The notes under the pieces: model-generated
The model's database searches: none
Seen by the model: only the letters and a program-made list of their open reading frames with translations
Told to the model about the DNA's origin: nothing
Shown: positions 35,197 through 44,138 of the stretch, piece after piece
How positions within the stretch are numbered: position 1 is the stretch's first letter
Layout of the letters: each line of letters begins with the position of its first letter
Source of the DNA: a bacterium
GTDB taxonomy: Bacteria; Bacteroidota; Ignavibacteria; Kapaibacteriales; UBA7675
Length of the DNA: 64,000 nucleotides
Reading direction: 5' to 3'
Assembly (NCBI GenBank): GCA_030430495.1
Contig: JAUIKM010000029.1
Span: 1 to 64,000 of the forward strand
Made by a program: the position numbers and the translations under genes

Positions 35197-35939
35197 TAGC
35201 CGCACTGGACCTGGGCAACAGCCGCGCCAAACTGTTCTATGTGGGCCGGCCGCAACCGACCGTTTTCAGCTATGGCAACAGCTGGCCCGGCGCGCTGCTG
35301 CGCGAACTGGACGACGCGCGCGGCGACCTGCCGATCCGCCTCGGTATTTCCTCGGTCAATCCCGCCGCGTACGATGCGCTGGCGGCGGCCTGGCCGCAGG
35401 ACTCCGAAGATGAAATGATCGAGGCGCGCCGCCTGCTTGTCCTGCACTCGCCGATCAACTTCGGCTCCGTCACCGGCATGGGCGACGACCGCAAACTCGG
35501 TCTCATTGGCGCATTGATTGTCGGCCCGCCGCCGCTGATCACCGTCGACTGCGGCACGGCCATCACGATCAATACCGTCGACGCGGGCGCCGTCTGCCGC
35601 GGCGGCGCAATCATGCCCGGTTTCGACACACAATTGCGCGCGCTGCACGACTACACGGGTCAGTTGCCGCGGCTGAATGCGCAGAACATCAACCTCTGGC
35701 AGGGCGCGACGACCGAGCAGGCGATGCTCGTGGGCGTGATACGTGGAACGAGCGGCGCCGTCGCCTCGATCTGCCGCAGAATTCAGGCTTCGATGCCCGC
35801 CGCGCCGACGATCTTTATCACCGGCGGCGGGGCTGAGTTGCTCTACGCCCAGCTGCAGGAACACCAGCTCAAAACGCGCCTGCTGCCGGACCTCGTCGGC
35901 GCGGGACTTCTGGCTCTGCTACAGGCTTCGACGCGTTAG
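35193..35939 (+). CDS. coaX: Type III pantothenate kinase
   Basis: This 248-residue protein phosphorylates pantothenate, the first step of coenzyme A synthesis. The ASKHA-fold motifs are DLGNSRAKL (6-14), GMGDDRKLGLIGA, VDCGTAITIN and GGAIMPGFDTQLRALHDYTGQLP, followed by GVIRG and ITGGGAELL. The type III enzyme is feedback-insensitive and common in Bacteroidota. Its ATG overlaps the birA stop (ATGA), which implies translational coupling. Confidence 0.92.
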   Translation: MIAALDLGNSRAKLFYVGRPQPTVFSYGNSWPGALLRELDDARGDLPIRLGISSVNPAAYDALAAAWPQDSEDEMIEARRLLVLHSPINFGSVTGMGDDRKLGLIGALIVGPPPLITVDCGTAITINTVDAGAVCRGGAIMPGFDTQLRALHDYTGQLPRLNAQNINLWQGATTEQAMLVGVIRGTSGAVASICRRIQASMPAAPTIFITGGGAELLYAQLQEHQLKTRLLPDLVGAGLLALLQASTR

Positions 35940-36137
35940 GCCGGTCGCCTCCTCCACACGCGGGACTGTTTGTCTTTTCACTTGTTTACCGGCATACATC
36001 ACATACACCTTGTATGCTTTTTACTGAGATGCACCACATTCCGTTTTTCCAGCCCTGAAATCCGCCTTTTGGAGCTATTATTGCACGGCTCGTCGCCAGG
36101 CGGGCCTGCTTCTAAATTCAATGACTGCGGGAATCAC

Positions 36138-37097
36138 ATGACGCGTCCGGCCCTGATACTCCATGGCGGCGCCGGCGACATCCGGCGCGAGAACATCAGC
36201 CTCGAACTTGAAGTTGAAATGCGTTCAGCGCTGCGCCGCGCCGCGGCGCAAGCCTGGAACATTCTGGTCAAAGGCGGTGCGGCGCTCGACGCGGTGGAAA
36301 GCGCCGTGTGCGCCATGGAAGATGCGCCGCAGTTCAATGCCGGCCGCGGCTCCGTGCTCAACGCCGCCGGGCAGTTTGTCATGGATGCGTCCATCATGGA
36401 CGGCCGCAACGGCGCGGCGGGCGCGCTGGCTTCCGTCCTGCGGCTCAAAAACCCGATCTGCGCGGCGCGCGCCGTCATGGAAAGCGGCAAGGTCGTTTTC
36501 ATGCAGGGCCCCTCCGCCGAGCAGTTTGCCGCGGCGCGTGGCTGCGAACTCGTCGACGGCAGCTATTTCTACACCGAACGCCGCTGGAACTCCTGGCTCA
36601 AACTGCGCGGCGCGGGCGATGTGCGCCTCGATCACTCCTCGCCCGGACAGACCGCGGACGCCGGCGCTGAAGGTCACGGCACCGTCGGCGCGGTGGCGCT
36701 CGACGCGTCCGGCAATCTGGCCGCGGCTACATCCACCGGCGGCATGACGAACAATTTGCCCGGCCGCATCGGCGACTCGGCGCAGAACGGCGCGGGCACC
36801 TGGGCGCGCAACGGCGTCTGCGCCGTCTCCTGTACAGGCACCGGCGAGTCTTTTATCCGCGCCAATGCCGCACACGACCTGGCGGCGCGCCTGGAATACG
36901 GACGTCAGGAACCGGAAGCCGCCGGGCGGGCCGTGTTGGAAACAGTTGCGCGCTACGGCGGCGAGGGCGGACTGATTGCGCTGACGGCCGCAGGCGCTCC
37001 ACTGCTGCTCTGCAATTCCGCCGGAATGTACCGCGCCATGCCGGATGCCGACGGCAGGATACTCACCGCAATATTCGCCGATGAACAGTTGAGTTGA
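36138..37097 (+). CDS. Isoaspartyl peptidase / L-asparaginase (Ntn-hydrolase)
   Basis: This 319-residue precursor belongs to the plant-type asparaginase family, which cleaves itself in front of a threonine that then becomes the nucleophile. Here that is Thr182 in GHGTVGAVALD. The start LILHGGAGDI, the region FNAGRGSVLNAAGQFVMDASIM and STGGMTNNLPGRIGDS are family hallmarks. It removes isoaspartyl residues from peptides and can hydrolyse asparagine. There is no signal peptide with the ATG at 36138; the frame is open further upstream but without family similarity. Confidence 0.93.
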   Translation: MTRPALILHGGAGDIRRENISLELEVEMRSALRRAAAQAWNILVKGGAALDAVESAVCAMEDAPQFNAGRGSVLNAAGQFVMDASIMDGRNGAAGALASVLRLKNPICAARAVMESGKVVFMQGPSAEQFAAARGCELVDGSYFYTERRWNSWLKLRGAGDVRLDHSSPGQTADAGAEGHGTVGAVALDASGNLAAATSTGGMTNNLPGRIGDSAQNGAGTWARNGVCAVSCTGTGESFIRANAAHDLAARLEYGRQEPEAAGRAVLETVARYGGEGGLIALTAAGAPLLLCNSAGMYRAMPDADGRILTAIFADEQLS

Positions 37098-37132
37098 CGA
37101 GATAGAGATGTGTGGCCGGGTGATGCCGCCGC

Positions 37133-38470
37133 TCAGCGGACGGTGCCGAAAACATTGGCCGCGCCGAGACCCACCAGCGCGTCGTAGCCGCCGAATCCCG
37201 GCTCGCGGTAATACACAAACGCCATGTATGTGTGGCCGGCCGATTGTGTGTTGCCCTCGTATTCTTCAAAGTTCAGTTCGTCAACGTGACCCGAGTCGAC
37301 GTCCAGATCGCCCGTGGCGTACATGTAGTTGTGCCGCCCGCGGCGCACCCACTGGCGCAGGCGGTAGAGGCGGCTTTCTTCGTCGTAGTGCAGTTGCCAT
37401 TCCGGCGTGACGCGCCAGTTGTTGAACGAGCCCGCCACATAGAGGTCCAGCCTGGTCGGCGTGCCCTCCGGATCAAAGATGAACTCGTAGGGCACGTAGT
37501 CGTCGTAGGAGCCGAAGACGTTGCGCGTCACCAGCGCGCCGTCGTCGTCGTTCTCAAAATAGTCGCCGTTGCGCCGCAGGTCGGCAAAAGGCGACTGCAG
37601 CGGCTCGCTCGAAACCGGGTAGCGCGCGGTATTGGTCAGGTCCAGAATGCGATAGGCGTTCTCCGTCGGCACCTCGCGGATCGAGAAGCGTTTGACCGCT
37701 CCGGCAAAACCAAAGACGCTGGTCTTGCGCCGGCTGCCCTCCGGCCGCCGCGGGAAAAAGCTGAAGGCATTGTCCGCGTTGACGATCATCGGCTCAAACC
37801 AGCGGTGATTGCGGTAAAAAACCACGCTGTGCAGCCGGTCGTCGAACATGTTTGACGGCGTCGTCACCTCCGCGTCCAGCTGATGCGCTATCGGACTGAC
37901 CGGCGCCTGCGGATTGTAAAAGTCGGTTGAGATGCCCATCTCGCAGCGCGTGCGTCCTTCCACCACAAAAAAGCGGCACTCCGCCGGCACCGCCTCGGGA
38001 TTGTCGTAGTCGAAAACTTTGGCTTTCCAGTTGCCCGAATACTCAAACCTGATCTGCAGCCCCGGAACCTGTAGCGTGCCGCGGTGCGTAAAATAGGCGC
38101 TGTGCTGCGCGCCCTGGTACCAGTCGATGTTGGACGTGCGCAGGCTCTGGTCGTTGAGGAAGATGTTGTCCGACTCGTTCCAGAATGCGTCGCAGTGCAC
38201 AAACTGGACGTAGAGCGAAGGCGTCAGGTCGGAAGCCGCGTCGATTTCAATCGTCACGACGTCGCTGCTGAGCGGCACGCCGTACTGCCCCGCGCGCGTG
38301 TCCAGCTGCACGATCGGCGGCAGGGTTTCATCGCGCCCGCCGTAGGCGCGGATCCCGACTATCCGCGTCGGTACGCGGATGTCCGCCTCGTCGCCCGCCC
38401 GCAGACCCGGGCCTTCCGGTGCGCTGACAAACAAGAGAAAACACAGTAAGAGTCGGCCAAGTCGTTTCAT
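37133..38470 (-). CDS. Type IX secretion system Plug protein (DUF5103)
   Basis: This 445-residue protein has a signal peptide (MKRLGRLLLCFLLFVSAPEG) and matches DUF5103 throughout: VQLDTRAGQYGVPLSSDVVTIEID, LYVQFVHCDAFWNESD, QHSAYFTHRGTLQ, FEYSGNWKAKVFD, YVAGSFNNW and TYMAFVYYREPGFGGYDALVG. Proteins of this family plug the periplasmic side of the T9SS translocon SprA. It is an independent sign that the organism exports proteins by T9SS. It is convergent with the asparaginase-family gene. The ATG at 38470 is required for the signal peptide. Confidence 0.88.
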   Translation of the reverse strand: MKRLGRLLLCFLLFVSAPEGPGLRAGDEADIRVPTRIVGIRAYGGRDETLPPIVQLDTRAGQYGVPLSSDVVTIEIDAASDLTPSLYVQFVHCDAFWNESDNIFLNDQSLRTSNIDWYQGAQHSAYFTHRGTLQVPGLQIRFEYSGNWKAKVFDYDNPEAVPAECRFFVVEGRTRCEMGISTDFYNPQAPVSPIAHQLDAEVTTPSNMFDDRLHSVVFYRNHRWFEPMIVNADNAFSFFPRRPEGSRRKTSVFGFAGAVKRFSIREVPTENAYRILDLTNTARYPVSSEPLQSPFADLRRNGDYFENDDDGALVTRNVFGSYDDYVPYEFIFDPEGTPTRLDLYVAGSFNNWRVTPEWQLHYDEESRLYRLRQWVRRGRHNYMYATGDLDVDSGHVDELNFEEYEGNTQSAGHTYMAFVYYREPGFGGYDALVGLGAANVFGTVR

Positions 38471-38728
38471 GCAATTGTCGGGTGCAAATTGAGTGCGGCA
38501 GCCGGAAAACATTGCGCTGCCCGAACATACACGAAAAGCCGCGCAAAAAAAGGTAAAGCCGCGTCGCCGGAATCCTCCGGTGGGCGAATCCATGGCAAAA
38601 ATCGCTCCAAAACCGCTCACAATGTCGCGGCGCCGGCTGGCGTCTACCGGGGTGTTTGCCCGCCGCGGGCGGAACGCTGCGCCGAACGCGCCAATGAAAT
38701 TCCGGGAACACAATTACAGGACGTCGCA

Positions 38729-39259
38729 ATGTCGAATGATTTGATGCAAGGCATGGAAGAAGAGATCGCCTGGTGGGAAAACGAGCTCACAAAGCACAGC
38801 GCTGAAGATCTGCTGAAAGGCTACGACGAGAACAGCTGGACGCTCGGTCAGGTCTACTGGCACGTGTACATGTCCGCGTCATTCTTTTTCAAAATGGGCG
38901 GGCGCTGTTTTTCAGCTGAAAAAACCGAGGCGCCGCTGACGGACGAGGGCGTGGAACTGTTCAAAACCAACAGTTTTCCGGCCGTTAAAATCAAGGTGCC
39001 GGAGCGTTTTGCGCACGTGCCGAACCAGCCGGCGGACCTGGATGAAATTCGCAAAGGCCTGCGGCTGGACCGCGAAATGGCGCTTGCGCTGGCGGAGCGA
39101 TTGCCGGACATGGATCCCGATCGCAAGCTGGAACACGCCATTTTTGGCTGGATCAACGCCGAGCAGTGGTTCCGCGTGGCCATCCTGCATTTCCGGCATC
39201 ACCGCCGCCAGAAAGGCTGGATCGACGAAGCGCTGCAGAAGGACGCCTCCCCCTCCTGA
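38729..39259 (+). CDS. DinB-like four-helix-bundle protein
   Basis: This 176-residue protein has the DinB/YfiT-like pattern. It has an N-terminal helix, then WTLGQVYWHVYMSASFFFK (first metal-ligand His) and a C-terminal HAIFGWINAEQWFRVAILHFRHHRRQ with further histidines. Members are metal-binding and several act as thiol transferases, including bacillithiol-linked ones; that role is only a possibility here. AGGA lies about eight bases before the ATG at 38729; the longer upstream frame is not protein-like. Confidence 0.75.
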   Translation: MSNDLMQGMEEEIAWWENELTKHSAEDLLKGYDENSWTLGQVYWHVYMSASFFFKMGGRCFSAEKTEAPLTDEGVELFKTNSFPAVKIKVPERFAHVPNQPADLDEIRKGLRLDREMALALAERLPDMDPDRKLEHAIFGWINAEQWFRVAILHFRHHRRQKGWIDEALQKDASPS

Positions 39260-39343
39260 TCTGAAATTTCAACAGCCATTTTTGTTTGTCAACGGGTTGG
39301 CGGCGTCAGGGCGCAGCGCAGCCGCACAATTTCCGGAGCCAGC

Positions 39344-39763
39344 GTGAAAAGCACAGAATACCCGGCCCTGTTTGCCGATGTCAAAACGATTGCGGTGCAC
39401 GGCATGTCGCGCGCGGCCAACAAACCGTCGCACTCTGTGCCGCGCTACATGCACGAGCAGGGGTATGAACTCTTCCCGATCAATCCATATGCGGACGAGA
39501 TTCTGGGGCTCAGGGTGTATCGCAATCTGTTGGACATCCCGGAGCGCATCGACCTGCTGAACGTGTTCCGTCCCTCCCATCAGGTAACCGCCGTGGTGGA
39601 GGAAGCGCTGGAGCGCCGCCGGCTGCGCGGCGACATCGACTACATCTGGCTGCAACTCGGCATTATGAACGACGAGGCGCGCGCTATGGCCGAGGCCGCC
39701 GGCATCGCCTTTGTTCAGAATCGCTGCATTTACGTGGAACACCTGCACGCCGTCCCGGGCTGA
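39344..39763 (+). CDS. CoA-binding domain protein
   Basis: This 139-residue protein is a single CoA_binding_2 (Rossmann) domain: IAVHGMSRAANKPSHSVPRYMHEQGYELFPINPYADEI, then NVFRPSHQV and WLQLGIMNDEARAMAEAAGI, and the conserved NRCIYVEH end. Family members bind CoA or succinyl-CoA-like ligands; the function is unknown. It starts with GTG five bases after GGAG. Confidence 0.88.
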   Translation: MKSTEYPALFADVKTIAVHGMSRAANKPSHSVPRYMHEQGYELFPINPYADEILGLRVYRNLLDIPERIDLLNVFRPSHQVTAVVEEALERRRLRGDIDYIWLQLGIMNDEARAMAEAAGIAFVQNRCIYVEHLHAVPG

Positions 39764-39775
39764 ACGGCATGATTC

Positions 39776-40390
39776 TCACGCCAGCTGATCGATGGCGCAG
39801 CGCAGGTTGATGCGCGCCTGTTCTTCGCGTTGAGCACGCATCGGCGCGGTCTGGTAGATGACGTCGCGGGCCAGGAAGTTTTCGAGAATGGCGCGGCGTT
39901 TGGGGCGGAAAATCAGGGCCGGAACCCAGCTGTATTCGCGCCGGATGTCCCGCTCGTATTCGTCGTAGCGCGCGCCGTCCGCGCCGAGGATGGACAGGTC
40001 GATGTCCGTGATGATTTCACAATCCGCGTCGCCGCCTGCTTCATGCTTTTTGGTGGCCATGATCAGATGCTCGATGCGCGCGGAATCGGCCGCCAACACG
40101 CCCATTTGCCGCGCACACTGCCGCGCGCACTCGGCGCTTTTTTCCTCGTTGTCGCCGGATCGCGCCTTGTATACCACATCGTGAAACCACAGCGCCGCCT
40201 CGATCACATCACGCCGGTGCGTGTCTGTAAAGTCATATAAATCAAGCAGATCCAGACACTCGGCTACGTGGCGCCAGTTGTGGTAGTGCCGTCCTTTATC
40301 GCCGTAGCCCGCATCCAGCAGCGCGTAGACGGCTTCCACGTCCCGCCGCGCTCCGATGCGGTTGCACAATTCCCGCCAGCGCTGTTCCAT
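39776..40390 (-). CDS. HD-domain metal-dependent phosphohydrolase-like protein
   Basis: This 204-residue protein has the HD-superfamily pattern with HYHNWRHVAECL, the His-Asp pair in LWFHDVVYKA, ARIEHLIMATKKHE and a later Asp in ITDIDLSILG. It resembles predicted metal-dependent hydrolases found widely in Bacteria with no assigned substrate. It is cytoplasmic. Its stop lies 12 bases from that of the convergent CoA-binding gene. Confidence 0.85.
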   Translation of the reverse strand: MEQRWRELCNRIGARRDVEAVYALLDAGYGDKGRHYHNWRHVAECLDLLDLYDFTDTHRRDVIEAALWFHDVVYKARSGDNEEKSAECARQCARQMGVLAADSARIEHLIMATKKHEAGGDADCEIITDIDLSILGADGARYDEYERDIRREYSWVPALIFRPKRRAILENFLARDVIYQTAPMRAQREEQARINLRCAIDQLA

Positions 40391-40445
40391 GATATTTTAA
40401 AACCGCTTTTGTTTGTCGCCGCGGTCGGGGTGGACCGCCGCCGGG

Positions 40446-41735
40446 TCAGTTGACGCTGCTGACGAGCATATCGTTGCAGTCGAACGTAAAGGCGCGTCCC
40501 TGTTCGCCGCCGCCGAAATCCAGGTGGAAGGAAATGGTGCACAGTCCCACGTCGCTTTTGTAGTTGTGCACCCAGAGTTCGTTGCTGCTTTTGGCGTCCA
40601 GATTGACGATAAAGGGCTCGGGCAGGCCTTCCATGTTGATGACGATCTGGCTTTGATTTTTGGAGATCGGGTACATGCCTTCGCCGTTGAACTGGGTCTG
40701 GATGTCCAGGCGCAGTTCGGGCGTCATGCCGACGAATTCGAGAGAGAGGTAGAGATTTCCGGCTTCGTTGCGCACGGAGTTCACAAAGGCGGTTTCATCG
40801 CGGCCGTTGACGGTGGCGTTCGCCAGGCCGATCAGCAGCTCGGGCTGTGCGCCGGCCTGCGTGTAGGCCAGCATGCGGCCGCCGGAAACGCGCGCTTCCT
40901 CGCCCGCCGCAAACTTGATCAGTGCGTCGCGGTAATCGGCCACGGCGGCGTCAAACACGGCGTGGAAGGCGTCTTTCAGGCGCTGCTCGTACCAGCGGCC
41001 CAGCGGCGCGCGGTAGAAGTCGACGAATTTGGTCACGGCGTCGCGGTCCATCGTGCCGTAGGCAAAGGCGATCGCCTGCAGCGCCTCGCCCGTCAGGAAG
41101 TTGTCGAGGCGGGCGTACATCGAATCCAGGCCGGTCCGGATGTCGTCCGGCCGCATGCGCAGCGAATCCGGCTGCAGGTCGTTGAGAATTTCCATGGTCG
41201 GCCGCGTGGCGTCGGTCAGGATGCGCGCGCCGGCGGCTCCCGCGCCGCCTTCTATCAGGCGGTACTGCTCCATCATCGCCGAATCGGTGGCCACGTCCCG
41301 GTTAAAATTCTTGCGCACTTCCGCCGCGGCGGGATCCAGCGCTTTGGCCAGGCGTGCACGCATGGCGCGGTTGTTTTTGTCGCGCAGCGCCGCGGCGATC
41401 ATTTCCAGCGAATCGCCCGGGACCTGTGAATTCAGGAATCCGCAGAGCGCGCGGTAGAGTTTGTCGTCGGCAAAGGCGTTGCCGATGAGCGTGCGGAACG
41501 GGGCGCGGTCCACTTCCGGCAGCGTGTGCGCATAGGGCAGCAGATGCGCCTTGAGCGCCGCATTGCGGCTGCGCAGCTCGCCCGCCAGCGCGGCTGCGCC
41601 GAGCAACTGATTTACCGGCGCGTAACTGACTTCGGCGCTCGCGGCTTGCGGTTCTTTGGACGAGCAGGCAAACATGCAGAAACAGAGGACGGCCGCGCAG
41701 GCGGCCGCCGTAGATTTGATCGGGATTCGAACCAT
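40446..41735 (-). CDS. Lipoprotein of unknown function, DUF2059-like segment
   Basis: This 429-residue product has a lipoprotein signal ending in CMFAC. Its mainly helical middle contains ALQAIAFAYGTMDRDAVTKFVDFYRAPLGRWYEQRL, reminiscent of DUF2059 proteins. The C-terminal 120 residues look like beta-sandwich (LYLSLEFVGMTPELRLDIQ). I cannot assign a function. It lies 11 bases downstream of the DUF4919 lipoprotein gene on the same strand, so the two are probably an operon. Confidence 0.7.
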   Translation of the reverse strand: MVRIPIKSTAAACAAVLCFCMFACSSKEPQAASAEVSYAPVNQLLGAAALAGELRSRNAALKAHLLPYAHTLPEVDRAPFRTLIGNAFADDKLYRALCGFLNSQVPGDSLEMIAAALRDKNNRAMRARLAKALDPAAAEVRKNFNRDVATDSAMMEQYRLIEGGAGAAGARILTDATRPTMEILNDLQPDSLRMRPDDIRTGLDSMYARLDNFLTGEALQAIAFAYGTMDRDAVTKFVDFYRAPLGRWYEQRLKDAFHAVFDAAVADYRDALIKFAAGEEARVSGGRMLAYTQAGAQPELLIGLANATVNGRDETAFVNSVRNEAGNLYLSLEFVGMTPELRLDIQTQFNGEGMYPISKNQSQIVINMEGLPEPFIVNLDAKSSNELWVHNYKSDVGLCTISFHLDFGGGEQGRAFTFDCNDMLVSSVN

Positions 41736-41746
41736 GCAGGAATTCT

Positions 41747-42484
41747 TTACTTTTCCGTTTTGTCGGAATTGTTGAACATGTTGTTCAGGTAGGCGAACTG
41801 CCTGTCGACGTTGAAGTACAGCTCGACGGTTTCACCTGTGTTTCCGTCCTTTGCCGTCATCAGGTCGTAGTTGCTGCCTCCATGCGGCACAAGGGCCTGC
41901 TGCACCGTCTGCAACTCGAGCAGGTGCAGAATGTAGTAGGTTTCATCCGTGGAAATCACGACGAAGGCCGTTTCCGGCGTCTCGCCGTCGCCCGACGCAA
42001 AAATGGACTTGACCAAACCGCGGTACATGGATCGATGGTGATTGGCTTTGGTTACGTCGCCCAGTCCTTCATAGGCGGCGATGGCGTAGAGGTGCGCTCT
42101 GATATTCACGTAGGAATGCGCCAGCAGTCCCTGTAAAATCTCGGCCGCTTTTGCAAAGTTTGAGTCGTTGAGCGCCGCCCGCACCAGGCTGAGCCCGTCC
42201 TCGTCCTTGCCCGTCAGTTTGTCGCTGCCGTAGGGATTGTAGAGCGGCGATTCGGAGAAAGCCATGCGGAAATCCGCAAAATCGATGGCCGTGTCCCCGT
42301 TTTCAATGCGCTCCAGATAGAGCTCGTAGCGCGTCGGTTCCACAGCCGCGCCCTTACCGTCGTCGGGCGATTGTTTTGTCGTGCTTTTTGTGCCGGAACA
42401 TGCCGCCGCCAGAATCATCAGCGTCGCCAGCGCGGCCAACATTCCGGGTGCCAGAAGTTTTCTCACCGTTGTGTACTCCTTCAT
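41747..42484 (-). CDS. DUF4919 domain lipoprotein
   Basis: This 245-residue protein has a lipoprotein signal ending in LAAAC and then the DUF4919 pattern: DTAIDFADFRMAFSESPLYNPYG, NIRAHLYAIAAYEGLGD and DGETPETAFVVISTDETYYIL. The family is found mainly in Bacteroidota and has no known function. It is probably exposed on a membrane. Confidence 0.85.
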   Translation of the reverse strand: MKEYTTVRKLLAPGMLAALATLMILAAACSGTKSTTKQSPDDGKGAAVEPTRYELYLERIENGDTAIDFADFRMAFSESPLYNPYGSDKLTGKDEDGLSLVRAALNDSNFAKAAEILQGLLAHSYVNIRAHLYAIAAYEGLGDVTKANHHRSMYRGLVKSIFASGDGETPETAFVVISTDETYYILHLLELQTVQQALVPHGGSNYDLMTAKDGNTGETVELYFNVDRQFAYLNNMFNNSDKTEK

Positions 42485-42522
42485 GCAGTGTCTTGCCTTT
42501 CCGCCTCGGGAATTTGCGCAGT

Positions 42523-43128
42523 TCAGACGGCGCTTTCTTTGTAGGAATAACGCGGCTGCCAGTTGTTGACGCCGTCCGCCAGTTGTTCGATCATGTGCCA
42601 GATGCCGCTGTATGTGTCGCCGGGTCCAAAGAAGTCGGCCGTCAACCGCTCAATGCGGCCGTCCTCGTGTTTGCGGAAGGTCGACATGCCGGGCCAGTAA
42701 TAGCGTTTGCCGTCCATCTCGGGATGAAAACCCATGTCGGCCGTAAAGCTGTTGTCCGCGGCGGACACGAGCGGGAAACGCCAGTTGCGGCTTTCGGCGA
42801 ACTCGGCCTGCGTCGCGACCGGATCGGGCGAAACGACGTAGAAGGGCGCGCGATCGTGAAGGTGTTCGTAGATGCCGTTGAAACCGTCGGCCCAGAGCGT
42901 GCAGTACGAGCAGCGTTTGCCCATGTTGTGTATCACCATCAGGTCGTTGCGGTCGCCGAACAGTTCCGACAGTTTGACTGCGCCGTTCGGGCCGGCAAAG
43001 GTGTAGTCCTGCACGGATTCCATGTGGAACTTGTCCTGGAGCAGCTCCTTGCGTTTGGAACGCAGGTTGCCGATCTCTTTTTCCAGGTGTTCCAGTTCTT
43101 TTTCGATATCAATGCCGTTGATTGACAT
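42523..43128 (-). CDS. DUF899 thioredoxin-like protein
   Basis: This 201-residue protein begins with a short coiled coil (EKELEHLEKEIGNLRSKRKE). A thioredoxin-like DUF899 domain follows with MGKRCSYCTLWADGFNG, in which the Cys-x-x-Cys pair sits at the expected redox position, and FYVVSPDPVATQ, FPLVSAADNSFTADMGF. Family members are predicted thiol oxidoreductases of unknown target. It lacks a signal peptide and is cytoplasmic. Confidence 0.85.
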   Translation of the reverse strand: MSINGIDIEKELEHLEKEIGNLRSKRKELLQDKFHMESVQDYTFAGPNGAVKLSELFGDRNDLMVIHNMGKRCSYCTLWADGFNGIYEHLHDRAPFYVVSPDPVATQAEFAESRNWRFPLVSAADNSFTADMGFHPEMDGKRYYWPGMSTFRKHEDGRIERLTADFFGPGDTYSGIWHMIEQLADGVNNWQPRYSYKESAV

Positions 43129-43250
43129 GGGAGGTACCTCGGTAGGGAAACGGGTTCTGTTGTTGGTCCAAACGATCCGGCGGAAGGCCCTTTCCGCCGC
43201 TGTCCTGACTGCCCTTGCACGCCGGCAGCTCGTACGTCGTTATAGCCCGT

Positions 43251-44138
43251 ATGCAAAAATACACCTGGTTTCTCGGATGCCCGGAGTGGGGCAATGCCTA
43301 TTGGTCCAGGAATTTTTTCCGTCCGAAAAGTCGCCCCGACAGCTACCTTGCGCAGTACGCCGACGTGTTCAACACGGTCGAGGGCAATACGACTTTTTAC
43401 GGTATTCCGCGTCCGGAGACGCTGCGCCGCTGGCGCGATTCCGTGCCGGAGAGCTTTCGATTCTGTTTCAAATTTCCGCGTATCATCAGTCACGAACGCC
43501 GCTTGCAGGAAGTGCAGGCGCCGCTGGAGGACTTCCTGGCGGCGCTGGACGAGATGCGCGATCGCCTGGGGCCGACCTTTCTGCAGCTGCCGCCCACCTT
43601 CGGCGCGGCCGAGTTTGACGTGCTGGAAGACTTTCTGCGCCGTTTGCCGCGACATCTGCGCTACAGTCTGGAGTTGCGCCATCGGGACTACTTTGACCGC
43701 GGTGACGTCGAGGCGGCGCTGGACGAGGTACTGGACGACTTGAGCATCGACCGCGTCTTTTTCGACTCACGTGTTTTGCACGCATCGCGTGTGCGGGACG
43801 AAGATACGAGAGTTGCAAAGTCGCGCAAACCGAAAACCCCGCAGCGCACGCAGGTTATCGCGCGCCATCCCTTTCTGCGCTTCATCGGGTCAAACGATCC
43901 GGCCGAATCCGAAAACGCGCTGCGCGAGTGGGCCGGGCGGACGGCGGCGTGGATACAAGCCGGCCTGGAGCCCTACATCTTCATTCACACGCCGAACGAT
44001 CATCACGCTCCCGCCCTGGCACGGAGTTTCCACGGCATGGTGCGCGAACTTCTACCGGAGTTGTCCGGTCTGGCGGAATTTCCAATCGAGCGCGCCGGGC
44101 CGCACATGGAAACGCCGTCTTTATTCGCTCAGGATTGA
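43251..44138 (+). CDS. DUF72 domain protein
   Basis: This 295-residue protein matches DUF72, a TIM-barrel-like family of unknown function: FLGCPEWGNAYWSRNFFRP, YADVFNTVEGNTTFYGIP, FRFCFKFPRIISHERRL and EPYIFIHTPNDHHAPALARSFH. The ATG at 43251 matches the family start. Its end overlaps the end of the convergent histidine kinase gene by 18 bases. Confidence 0.88.
   Translation: MQKYTWFLGCPEWGNAYWSRNFFRPKSRPDSYLAQYADVFNTVEGNTTFYGIPRPETLRRWRDSVPESFRFCFKFPRIISHERRLQEVQAPLEDFLAALDEMRDRLGPTFLQLPPTFGAAEFDVLEDFLRRLPRHLRYSLELRHRDYFDRGDVEAALDEVLDDLSIDRVFFDSRVLHASRVRDEDTRVAKSRKPKTPQRTQVIARHPFLRFIGSNDPAESENALREWAGRTAAWIQAGLEPYIFIHTPNDHHAPALARSFHGMVRELLPELSGLAEFPIERAGPHMETPSLFAQD

Noticed and set aside
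40413-41429. 338-codon plus-strand frame
   Set aside because: It is antisense to the DUF2059-like lipoprotein and has no signal, domain or ribosome binding site.
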